Positions 8,302 through 14,473 of a stretch of 22,526 nucleotides of DNA are shown piece after piece. This DNA is from Deltaproteobacteria bacterium. GTDB taxonomy: Bacteria > Myxococcota_A > UBA9160 > PR03. The position numbers and the translations under genes are program-made. Below the pieces are notes generated by a model. That model made no database searches and was not told the origin of the DNA. It saw nothing but the letters and a program-made list of their open reading frames with translations. The stretch covers positions 1 through 22,526 of the forward strand of contig JAGSPS010000006.1 in NCBI GenBank assembly GCA_018262315.1. The letters run 5' to 3'. Within the stretch, counting starts at the first letter, position 1; every line of letters starts with the position of its first letter.

Positions 8302-10077
8302 TTGCGCGAGCTTCCGCGCGTGGCTGGAGACCTCGCCCTGTTCGCGACGCCGCGTGCGCGCGCGCTCGTGCTCGTCGCGGCCGCGCTGCTGGTGTTCGTG
8401 CGGCTCGGCGCCACGGACCTCTGGCCGCCCGATGAGCCGCGCTACGCGCTGGTCGCGGAAGAGCTGCGGACGATGGAACACGGAGCGAGCGGCCTCGTGC
8501 TGCTGCATCTGCACGGCGCGCCGTACACCCAGAAGCCTCCCCTCTTCTATTGGCTCGCCGCGGCGGCGGGCGCGCCACTCGGTCGCGTCACCGAGGTCGC
8601 CGCGCGACTGCCTTCCGCCCTCGCGGGCCTCGCGACGGTCGCGGCGACGATCGCCATCGGCACGCTGCTTTTCGGTCGCGGCACCGGCACGCTGGCCGGC
8701 CTGCTGCTCGCCACCACCTTCGACTGGAGCTATCGCGCGCGCACCGTCCAGCTCGACACGCTGCTCGCGCTCTTCGAAACCACGGCAATCCTCGCCTTCT
8801 GGCGCATCGAGGCCGCATGGCGCGCAGCGCCTGGCCCTCCGGGTCATCAAGCATGGCGCGCAGCGCCGGGCCCTCCGGAGCATCAGGCCTCGCGCGTAGC
8901 GCGGGGCTTTCCCGGGCGGGAGGCTCATCTCGGCACGAGCCGTCGCGATCTGGTGTGGCTCCACGCTTCGCTCGCGCTCGCGGTGCTCGCCAAGGGACCC
9001 GTCGGCTGGATCGTGCCGCTGCTCGCGATCGCCGCGTACCTGGCGTGGGAGCGTCGCCTCCGCGAACTCCGCGGCCTGCTGCCGCTCTGGGGACTCGCGC
9101 TCTCGATCCTGCCCGGCCTGGTGTGGATCACCGCGGCGGTCGCGCTCGGCCCCCCCGGCTTCTTCCACGATGCGGTGGTCGACAATCTCTTCGGGCGCGC
9201 CGTCGCCGGGACCAGCCACGCACAACCCTTCCACTATTACATCCAGAGGTTCCCGCCCGACCTGTTGCCGTGGCTGCTGCTGCTGCCCGTCACGATCTGG
9301 GCGGCGCGCCGCACGCTCGCAGCGGATGCGGCGCCAGTCGACCGCCGCGCGTGGCGTTTCCTGCTGGCGTGGATCGCGACGAGCGTCCTGTTCTTCTCGC
9401 TCGCCTCCGGCAAACGCCTGCGTTACCTGCTGACGATCGAGCCGGCCTTCGCGCTGCTCTTCGCCGCGACGCTGCGCGTCTGGCTCGCGACCTCGCTGCG
9501 GGCGCCGCGCGTGCTCGCGATCGTGGCAACTGTTCTCGGTGTCGGAATGCTCGGCGCCGGAGGCGTTCTCGTCGGGACGAACCGACTCGGCGACGCGGCG
9601 CTGGCGCGCGGGCTCGCCATCGGGCTGGTCGCGACCGCGGCGGCCGGAACGGCGGCGTGGGCGCTGCTCGCGCGCCGTGGCGCCGCGGTGGAGACGCGCA
9701 TCGTCGTGCTCGCTGCGAGCGTATTCGCGGTGCAGCTCCTGTCGTACGCGTTCGCGATGCCCGCTTTCAACGCCGAGAACTCGCCGCGACCGATCGCCGA
9801 GACCGCCACCGCGCTGGCGCGTCCCGGCGAGCCGATCGGCCTGTACCGGGGCCACGACATCGCGAACGCCGTCACCTACTACGAAGATCGACCCACCCGC
9901 AAGATCGAGGCGCCCCCTGAGCTCGCTGCGTTCTTCGCGAGCGGCGGGCGCGTCATCGTCTTCGAGGAAGAGCAGCTCGCGAACGTGGAGTCGGTGGCGC
10001 CGGTCGTCGTGCGCGGCCGTTTTCGCGTGCGGCGCGAGACATGGCTCGTCGCGCTTCGCAGCGCGCCGGCGTCATGA
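8302..10077 (+). CDS. GT39/ArnT-like membrane glycosyltransferase with an in-frame repeat insert
   Basis: The protein is about 591 residues with many transmembrane helices. Soon after the first helix comes the family signature DLWPPDEPRYALVAEEL (Asp44-Glu45), where the first loop of ArnT/PMT-type GT-C enzymes carries the catalytic acidic residue; KPPLFYWLAA and RLPSALAGL are also typical. Such enzymes transfer a sugar from a polyprenyl phosphate to lipid A, protein or another acceptor on the periplasmic side. The start is uncertain: TTG at 8302 has AGGAA 8 bases upstream, but GTG at 8236 and GTG at 8320 are alternatives in frame. Residues 172-207 are three 12-residue units encoded by a 36-bp repeat and do not look like family sequence. 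Its stop is interleaved with that of the convergent RNA methyltransferase (TCATGA). Confidence 0.85.
   Translation: MRELPRVAGDLALFATPRARALVLVAAALLVFVRLGATDLWPPDEPRYALVAEELRTMEHGASGLVLLHLHGAPYTQKPPLFYWLAAAAGAPLGRVTEVAARLPSALAGLATVAATIAIGTLLFGRGTGTLAGLLLATTFDWSYRARTVQLDTLLALFETTAILAFWRIEAAWRAAPGPPGHQAWRAAPGPPEHQASRVARGFPGREAHLGTSRRDLVWLHASLALAVLAKGPVGWIVPLLAIAAYLAWERRLRELRGLLPLWGLALSILPGLVWITAAVALGPPGFFHDAVVDNLFGRAVAGTSHAQPFHYYIQRFPPDLLPWLLLLPVTIWAARRTLAADAAPVDRRAWRFLLAWIATSVLFFSLASGKRLRYLLTIEPAFALLFAATLRVWLATSLRAPRVLAIVATVLGVGMLGAGGVLVGTNRLGDAALARGLAIGLVATAAAGTAAWALLARRGAAVETRIVVLAASVFAVQLLSYAFAMPAFNAENSPRPIAETATALARPGEPIGLYRGHDIANAVTYYEDRPTRKIEAPPELAAFFASGGRVIVFEEEQLANVESVAPVVVRGRFRVRRETWLVALRSAPAS
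8815..8922 (+). repeat. Three tandem 36-bp palindromic units inside the glycosyltransferase gene
   Basis: Units start at 8815, 8851 and 8887. The first two are nearly identical (GCATGGCGCGCAGCGCC at their starts) and the third has diverged. Each contains a small hairpin: GGCGC-GCA-GCGCC in units 1 and 2, and CGCGC-GTA-GCGCG in unit 3, where the outer pair has changed on both sides so that pairing is kept. The 36-bp period keeps the reading frame (AWRAAPGPPGHQ, AWRAAPGPPEHQ, ASRVARGFPGRE). Confidence 0.85.
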
Positions 10078-10788
10078 GCCGCGCGTCTGCCGGAGTCGCT
10101 CGGCCGCCACCGCGGCCATCGCCGCCTGCAGGTTGTACGCCGGGATGAAGCCCGCCATCGGGATACTCAGAACGGTGTCGCAGCGCTCGAGTACGGGCGC
10201 CGGGATGCCGCGCGTCTCGCCGCCGATCACGAAGAGCACCGGCCCGCGCAGGTCGGCATCCCAGGGCGCCGTGCTCCCCGAGTCTTCGATCGCGAGAATG
10301 CGGCGCCGCGCGCTGCGAGCCGCGTCGAGCACCGCGCCGGCGCGCAGCCACCGCACCGGAAAGAAGCGATCGGCGTACATCGATGCGCGCTGGGCCTGCC
10401 GGCGTCCGGCGGCGTCCATCGCGGCGTCCAGAAAGATTCCCTCGGCCCCCGACACTTCGGCGCTGCGGATCGCGTAGCCCGCGTTGCCCGGGTAGGCGAC
10501 GTCGACGAGCAGCCATGCACAGCCCGGTCGCGCGAAAACCTCCACCACGGGCGCGCCGGGATCGGGACCGATCAGCGCGAGCACGTCGCTCGGCTCGCGC
10601 GTCCGGCTCATTCTGCGCAGGTCGTTTGCGCTGGTCTCGCAGACGAGGACGCCGCGATCGCGTGCGCGCTCGGCGAGCGCCTGCAACGCGCGCGGCGCGT
10701 CGCGCCGCACGAGCAGGAGCCGCAGCGCTTCCCCCCGCGCGAGCGCCGCGGCGATCTCGGCTTCGCCTGCGAGCTGGCGGCGCATCAC
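10072..10788 (-). CDS. SpoU/TrmH family RNA 2'-O-methyltransferase
   Basis: The 238-residue protein carries the three SPOUT motifs that form the knotted SAM site: motif 1 NAGYAIRSAEVSGAEG, motif 2 FVIGGETRGIP, and motif 3 IPMAGFIPAYNLQAAMAAVAAE. Motif 3 deviates from the usual LNVS.A by having YNLQAAMA. The N-terminal part (LRLLLVRRDAPRALQALAER, VLVCETSANDLRRMS) resembles the L30e-like substrate-binding domain of rRNA methyltransferases. It should methylate a ribose in rRNA or tRNA in the cytoplasm; the target nucleotide cannot be told. Start GTG at 10786-10788 lies 4 bases after the DUF4870 stop (ATG at 10783-10785 is an alternative), so it is the last gene of the leuA transcript. It converges on the glycosyltransferase, with a 6-base overlap. 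Confidence 0.88.
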   Translation of the reverse strand: MMRRQLAGEAEIAAALARGEALRLLLVRRDAPRALQALAERARDRGVLVCETSANDLRRMSRTREPSDVLALIGPDPGAPVVEVFARPGCAWLLVDVAYPGNAGYAIRSAEVSGAEGIFLDAAMDAAGRRQAQRASMYADRFFPVRWLRAGAVLDAARSARRRILAIEDSGSTAPWDADLRGPVLFVIGGETRGIPAPVLERCDTVLSIPMAGFIPAYNLQAAMAAVAAERLRQTRGS

Positions 10789-10792
10789 GGAA

Positions 10793-11212
10793 TCAGAGCA
10801 GGCGGATCGTCAGCGGGTAGCGGTACGACTCGCCCTGACTCGCGCGTACCGACGCCACGATCATCAACACGATGTGGAAAGCGGCGAGCACCGGGATCAG
10901 CAGGAAGCCGACCAGCACGAAACACAGCGCTCCGACCACGATCGCGTAGAGCGTCACGCTGATCTGGAAGTTCAACGCCTCGCGGCCGTGTTCTTCGATG
11001 AAGGCAGATTGATCGCGCTTGATGAGCCACAGCGCGAGCGGCACCAGGATGTGCCCCAGCGCGAAACCCAGCAGGTAGAACGCGAAGCCGCCGAGATGGC
11101 AGAAGACCGCCCAATTGCGCTCTTCGTTGCTCGGAAAGCCGGGCGGCAACGCGTCGTCGAACGCGTCGGGGAATCCCGGATCGAGTTGCGGAGGCAGCGG
11201 CGGCGTCGCCAT
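10793..11212 (-). CDS. DUF4870 (Tic20-like) small membrane protein
   Basis: The 139-residue protein has a proline-rich cytoplasmic head (about 25 residues), then NEERNWAVFCHLGGFAFYLL, RDQSAFIEEHGREALNFQIS and a hydrophobic hairpin, ending RYPLTIRLL. The conserved HLGG, HGREALNFQ and RYPLTIRLL-type ending are the marks of DUF4870. There are three to four transmembrane helices. No function is established for the family. It lies between leuA (20 bases upstream) and the RNA methyltransferase (4 bases downstream), all on the minus strand, so it is probably transcribed from the leuA promoter. This need not imply a role in leucine synthesis. Confidence 0.88.
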   Translation of the reverse strand: MATPPLPPQLDPGFPDAFDDALPPGFPSNEERNWAVFCHLGGFAFYLLGFALGHILVPLALWLIKRDQSAFIEEHGREALNFQISVTLYAIVVGALCFVLVGFLLIPVLAAFHIVLMIVASVRASQGESYRYPLTIRLL

Positions 11213-11232
11213 CCGCGCAGGCTATCGGCATC

Positions 11233-12915
11233 TCACGAACTTCGCCCGCGCAGGCCTTGCAGGCGGTTCACCGCGCTCACCACCGCGTCGAGCGACGCGC
11301 CGACGATGCTGCGGCGACGCCCGACGCCCCAGAGCGTGCGGCCCGCGTCGTCGCGTACCTGCACGTAGGCGATCGCGGTCGCGTCTTCGCCGTCGCCGAG
11401 CGCGTGCTCCGCGTAGTCGAGCACGTGCACGTCGACGTCGCAGCCGCTCCGCAGCGCCGCCACGAACGCGTCGATCGGCCCGCTGCCCTCGCCACGCACA
11501 CGCCGCTGCTTGCCATCGACGCGCAGCTTGGCGCGCACTTCGAGGCGACCGCGTGCGAGCGGCGAATCGGCGTGGTCCACCAGCTCGAGGCGCCCGCTGC
11601 GATCGAGGTACTCGCGCTCGAAGAGTTCGAAGAGCGTCTTCGAGGCGAGTTCCTCCTCACTCGCGTCGGTCACCGCCTGCACGGCGCGGCTGAACTCCTG
11701 CTGCAGGCCGCGCGGGATGTGCAGCCCGTGATCCGCTTCGAGCACGTAGGCGACGCCGCCCTTGCCCGACTGCGAGTTGATGCGGATCACCGTCTCGTAG
11801 CTGCGCGCGACGTCGGACGGGTCGATCGGGAGATACGGCACCTCCCAGATCTCGTTTCCCGAGTCGCGCAGTGCCGCGAGGCCCTTCTTGATCGCGTCCT
11901 GGTGGGAACCCGAGAAGGCCGTGTACACCAGCTCGCCCGCGTACGGGTGGCGCGGATGTACCGGCAGCCGATTGCAGTACTCGGCGACGCCGACCAGCTC
12001 GTCGATCTGCGACACGTCGAGCCCCGGGTCGACGCCCTGCGTGCAGAGGTTCAGCGCCAGCGTCACGAGATCGACGTTGCCGGTGCGCTCGCCGTTGCCG
12101 AACAGGGTTCCCTCCACGCGCTCCGCACCGGCCAGCTGCGCCAGTTCCGCCGCCGCGACGGCCGTGCCGCGGTCGTTGTGCGGATGCACCGAGAGGATCA
12201 CGCAGTCGCGGTCGCGGATCGTGCGGCCGAACCACTCGATCTGGTCGGCGTAGACGTTGGGCGTCGCCATCTCGACGGTCGAGGGCAGATTCAGGATCAG
12301 CCTGCGATCGGGCGTCGGCCGCCAGACGTCCATTACCGCTTCACAGATCTCGACGGCGAAATCGAGCTCGGTGCCAGTGAAGCTCTCGGGCGAATACTCG
12401 AGCCGCACGTCGGTCTCCGGCACGCTCGGGATGAGCGCCTTCACCGCTTCCGCCCCGCGCACCGCGATTGCGACGATTCCCGCGCGATCGGCCGAGAAGA
12501 CCACGCGCCGCTGCAGCGCCGAGGTCGAGTTGTAGAGGTGGACGATCGCGCGGTGCGCGCCGCGGATCGCCTCGAAGCTGCGCTCGATCAGCTCCGAGCG
12601 AGCCTGTGTCAGCACCTGGATCGTGACATCGTCCGGGATGCGCTCCTCTTCGATGAGCAGCCGCACGAAGTCGAAATCGGTCTGCGACGCCGCCGGAAAG
12701 CCCACTTCGATTTCGCGGAAGCCCATCTGCACGAGCCGGTCCCACAGCCGCAGCTTGCGCTCCGAGCCCATCGGCTCGACGAGGGCCTGATTGCCGTCGC
12801 GCAGGTCGACACTGCACCAGATCGGCGCCTGCGTGAGGGTGCGCGCCGGCCAACTGCGATCGGGCAGTGCGACGGGCGGGAACGGTCTGTACTTGTGCGC
12901 GGGCATCGGCTTCAC
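11233..12915 (-). CDS. leuA: 2-isopropylmalate synthase, LeuA type 2
   Basis: The enzyme condenses acetyl-CoA with 2-oxoisovalerate, the first committed step of leucine synthesis, in the cytoplasm. The 560-residue sequence starts MPAHKYRPFPPVALPDRSWP-like and has the TIM-barrel signature SVDLRDGNQAL (Asp37-Asn42), metal ligands His244 and His246 in SVHPHNDRG, and the motif FGNGERTGNVDL. The C-terminal region (SGKGGVAYVLEADHG; DVHVLDYAEHALGDGEDATA) is the LeuA regulatory domain that binds leucine. Length and opening match the longer LeuA form (about 550-560 residues). I chose GTG at 12913-12915 because AAGGAG (12922-12927) lies 6 bases upstream; ATG at 12904-12906 is an alternative. The frame is open upstream to 13314, but that part is leader RNA and not LeuA-like. 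The gene is preceded by a leucine attenuator and followed by a DUF4870 gene. Confidence 0.95.
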   Translation of the reverse strand: MKPMPAHKYRPFPPVALPDRSWPARTLTQAPIWCSVDLRDGNQALVEPMGSERKLRLWDRLVQMGFREIEVGFPAASQTDFDFVRLLIEEERIPDDVTIQVLTQARSELIERSFEAIRGAHRAIVHLYNSTSALQRRVVFSADRAGIVAIAVRGAEAVKALIPSVPETDVRLEYSPESFTGTELDFAVEICEAVMDVWRPTPDRRLILNLPSTVEMATPNVYADQIEWFGRTIRDRDCVILSVHPHNDRGTAVAAAELAQLAGAERVEGTLFGNGERTGNVDLVTLALNLCTQGVDPGLDVSQIDELVGVAEYCNRLPVHPRHPYAGELVYTAFSGSHQDAIKKGLAALRDSGNEIWEVPYLPIDPSDVARSYETVIRINSQSGKGGVAYVLEADHGLHIPRGLQQEFSRAVQAVTDASEEELASKTLFELFEREYLDRSGRLELVDHADSPLARGRLEVRAKLRVDGKQRRVRGEGSGPIDAFVAALRSGCDVDVHVLDYAEHALGDGEDATAIAYVQVRDDAGRTLWGVGRRRSIVGASLDAVVSAVNRLQGLRGRSS

Positions 12916-12921
12916 GGCTGG

Positions 12922-12927
12922 CTCCTT
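12922..12927 (-). promoter_or_regulatory. Shine-Dalgarno deciding the leuA start
   Basis: On the minus strand AAGGAG ends 6 bases before GTG 12913-12915 and 15 bases before ATG 12904-12906. The spacing favours the GTG and rejects the much longer upstream-open frame. Confidence 0.7.
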
Positions 12928-12990
12928 GTGCCGGGCCAACCGGGGCGGGATCTGCAGATCTGGATGGAAGTCGGTGTCTGGGTCCAGAAA

Positions 12991-13033
12991 CGCGAAACCC
13001 TCTCCGGCTGGCTCGGCGGGAGAGGGTTTCGCG
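12991..13033 (-). terminator. leuA leader terminator (attenuator hairpin)
   Basis: CGCGAAACCCTCTCC (12991-13005) and GGAGAGGGTTTCGCG (13019-13033) form a perfect 15-bp stem with a 13-base loop. In the minus-strand transcript it is followed by UUUCUGG. It lies between the leader reading frame and leuA, 76 bases before the leuA GTG, the position of a rho-independent attenuator. Bases 13019-13025 of its 5' arm are shared with a competing pairing to 13063-13073. Confidence 0.8.
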
Positions 13034-13088
13034 TCTCGGACTCTTCGGTCTTGCGCGCTAGGCCTCTTCCGCCTCGCTAAGGGCGAGG
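13015..13088 (-). promoter_or_regulatory. Alternative RNA pairings of the leuA attenuator (antiterminator and protector)
   Basis: In the minus-strand RNA, GGCGGAAGAGG (13073-13063, overlapping the last leader codons) can pair with CCTCTCCCGCC (13025-13015), 10 of 11 pairs with one A/C mismatch. That sequesters the 5' arm of the terminator. A second hairpin, CCTCGC (13088-13083) with GCGAGG (13077-13072) and a 5-base loop, overlaps the same segment and could act as the protector. These are the 1:2, 2:3 and 3:4 structures of classical attenuation. Confidence 0.6.
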
Positions 13089-13138
13089 ACGCCCCGAAGC
13101 GACGGGAGGTGCAGTTGCGTGCGAGAGCGAGATTCCAT
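13058..13138 (-). CDS. Leucine-rich leader peptide of leuA, 26 codons
   Basis: ATG at 13136-13138 with AAGGGCGG just upstream opens a 26-codon frame ending in TAG at 13058-13060. The peptide has Leu at positions 9, 11, 14, 18 and 20 (QLHLPSLRGVLALS), using CTG, CTC, CTT, CTC and CTT. It is read in a different frame from the long upstream-open leuA frame. The stop codon lies beside the antiterminator segment, so a ribosome reaching the stop would mask it and allow the terminator to form. Stalling at Leu codons for lack of charged tRNA-Leu would expose it. A weak promoter-like pair (TTGACC at 13176-13171, TAGACA at 13153-13148) lies upstream but is too close to the ATG to be convincing. Confidence 0.7.
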   Translation of the reverse strand: MESRSRTQLHLPSLRGVLALSEAEEA

Positions 13139-13284
13139 GACCGCCCTTGTCTAGAACAGCCCCTGCAATCGGTCAACCGCACCCGATCCATGAGGCCAAC
13201 GGGAGAGGGCTCCGCGGTAAAGAACGCTCCGCGGTCGGCCGAATCCCGATCGGTGGACCTCGAGAGCGCAACCCCGGAGGCCTC

Positions 13285-13821
13285 GTGAGCGATCCTCGCG
13301 TCGCGAAGCGACACAAGTGGCGGCTGGCCTGCGAGGTCGTGTCCGACGGACGCTCGCAGCGCGCCATCGTGATCGACATCTCCCGGACCGGGGTCTTCGT
13401 GCAGACGGGCACGCGGCTTCCGCCCGGTGCGGAAGTGGCGGTGCGCCTGCTGCTGACGGATGCGACGGAGCCGATCCTGATCCGCGCGAAGGTGGCGCGC
13501 AACAAGCAGGTGCCCCCGCAGCTCACCAGCGTCGCGCGCGGCGGCGTGGGATTGAGAATTCTCGATGCGCCGCAGGCCTACTACGAGACGATCGCCTCGC
13601 TCGAAGGAGGTGACTCGAGGCGACAGCCGAGTGTGACCGTGGCTACGCCCGCAGCGCCGGAACCGGCCAGGACGCGCTTCCGCGTTCGGGTGAAACAGTC
13701 GGACGGACAGCGCTCGCGCAGCGTCGAGATTCTCGCGGAGTCCCCTGACGAGGCGCGCACGCGCGCGCTCGCAGAAGTGGGTGCGGGTTGGGAAGCAGTC
13801 GCGGCGGACTCGATCGCCTGA
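13285..13821 (+). CDS. PilZ domain protein (probable cyclic-di-GMP receptor) with a C-terminal extension
   Basis: The 178-residue protein starts at GTG 13285-13287, preceded by GGAGG at a 4-base spacing. It has the PilZ binding motifs: RxxxR as Arg9-His-Lys-Trp-Arg13, and DxSxxG as Asp31-Ile-Ser33-Arg-Thr-Gly36, followed by beta strands (VFVQTGTRLPPGAEVAVRLLL, ILIRAKVARN, GVGLRIL) to about residue 100. Both c-di-GMP-binding motifs are intact, so binding is likely. After a linker rich in Pro/Ala, residues about 128-178 (RFRVRVKQSDG, SVEILAESPDEARTRALAEV, GWEAV) look like a small beta-alpha-beta module I do not recognise. The gene is divergent from leuA, and the 369 bases between the two genes are mostly the leuA leader. 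Confidence 0.88.
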   Translation: MSDPRVAKRHKWRLACEVVSDGRSQRAIVIDISRTGVFVQTGTRLPPGAEVAVRLLLTDATEPILIRAKVARNKQVPPQLTSVARGGVGLRILDAPQAYYETIASLEGGDSRRQPSVTVATPAAPEPARTRFRVRVKQSDGQRSRSVEILAESPDEARTRALAEVGAGWEAVAADSIA

Positions 13822-13895
13822 GTCGCATGTCCGTGCGATGACGGGGCGCCGCAGCGGCTGACGACGAAGGCCGCGCAGTTGTAGAGTGGCGCGCC

Positions 13896-14456
13896 ATGTC
13901 GAAGTCCCGTGCGTTTCGCGTCGCGTGCGTAGCGTCGATGGTGGCGTGCCTCGCGGCGCTCGCGCCGGGAGCGCGCGCGGATCGTGTGCACGGCTCGCTC
14001 GAGATCTCGTTCTCCGCCACGTCCACGTTGCACGAGTTCTCGGGCAGCGTCCCAGCGCTCGCCGTTGCGATCGAGCAGGGGCCCGGCGGCGGGTGGTCCG
14101 GCGACGTCGACGTGCCCGTCGCGAGCCTGGGCACCGGAATCGCGCGACGCGACGAGAACATGCGCGCCATGCTCGACGCCGCGCAGCATCCGCGCATTCG
14201 CGGCCGCTTTCGCGACCTCGGTCCCGAGCAGGTACACGCGAGCGGGGTGCTGCCGTTCCTGCTCCAGATCCGCGATGTCGAGCGTTCCGTCCAGGCCACC
14301 GTCTCCCATTGGCAGCAGGATGATCGCAGCGCGCGCTTCGACGCGGAGTTCGACGTGTCCTTGCGAGAATTCGCGCTGGAAGCGCCGCGCGTGCTCTTCG
14401 TGCGCGTCGACGACCAGGTCCACGTCACCGTTCACGTCACGCTCGCGCGCAGCTAG
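13896..14456 (+). CDS. Secreted YceI-like protein
   Basis: The 186-residue protein has a signal peptide (cleavage after Ala28, GARA-DRV) and then a YceI-like beta-barrel pattern: LEISFSATSTLHEFSGSV near the start, GDVDVPVASLGTGIARRDENMRAMLDAAQHPRIRGRF in the middle (the conserved 'rd.hm...l.a..yP.i.f' part), and a strand-rich C-terminus. YceI lipocalin-like proteins bind isoprenoid-type or other hydrophobic ligands in the periplasm, though many act by unknown means. The gene is 17 bases upstream of an RND transporter on the same strand. The 74 bases before it hold no clear promoter boxes. Confidence 0.85.
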   Translation: MSKSRAFRVACVASMVACLAALAPGARADRVHGSLEISFSATSTLHEFSGSVPALAVAIEQGPGGGWSGDVDVPVASLGTGIARRDENMRAMLDAAQHPRIRGRFRDLGPEQVHASGVLPFLLQIRDVERSVQATVSHWQQDDRSARFDAEFDVSLREFALEAPRVLFVRVDDQVHVTVHVTLARS

Positions 14457-14473
14457 GGTCGGGTGACGCCACG

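Noticed and set aside
8815..8922. Possible CRISPR array
   Set aside because: The units are contiguous, with no spacers, and lie in frame inside a coding gene.
8275..9855. 526-codon minus-strand frame opposite the glycosyltransferase
   Set aside because: Charged low-complexity sequence, antisense to a multi-helix membrane protein with recognisable motifs.
11257..13080. 607-codon plus-strand frame opposite leuA
   Set aside because: It mirrors leuA codon bias, shows no family motif and has no ribosome-binding site.
13148..13176. Promoter of the leuA leader (TTGACC / TAGACA)
   Set aside because: The -10 match is poor (3 of 6) and the predicted start is only a few bases before the leader ATG, leaving no room for its ribosome-binding site.
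12916..13314. N-terminal extension of LeuA by up to 133 residues
   Set aside because: LeuA homologues start near the KYRPFPP segment; the extension overlaps the attenuator hairpin and leader peptide, and a good Shine-Dalgarno precedes the GTG at 12915.
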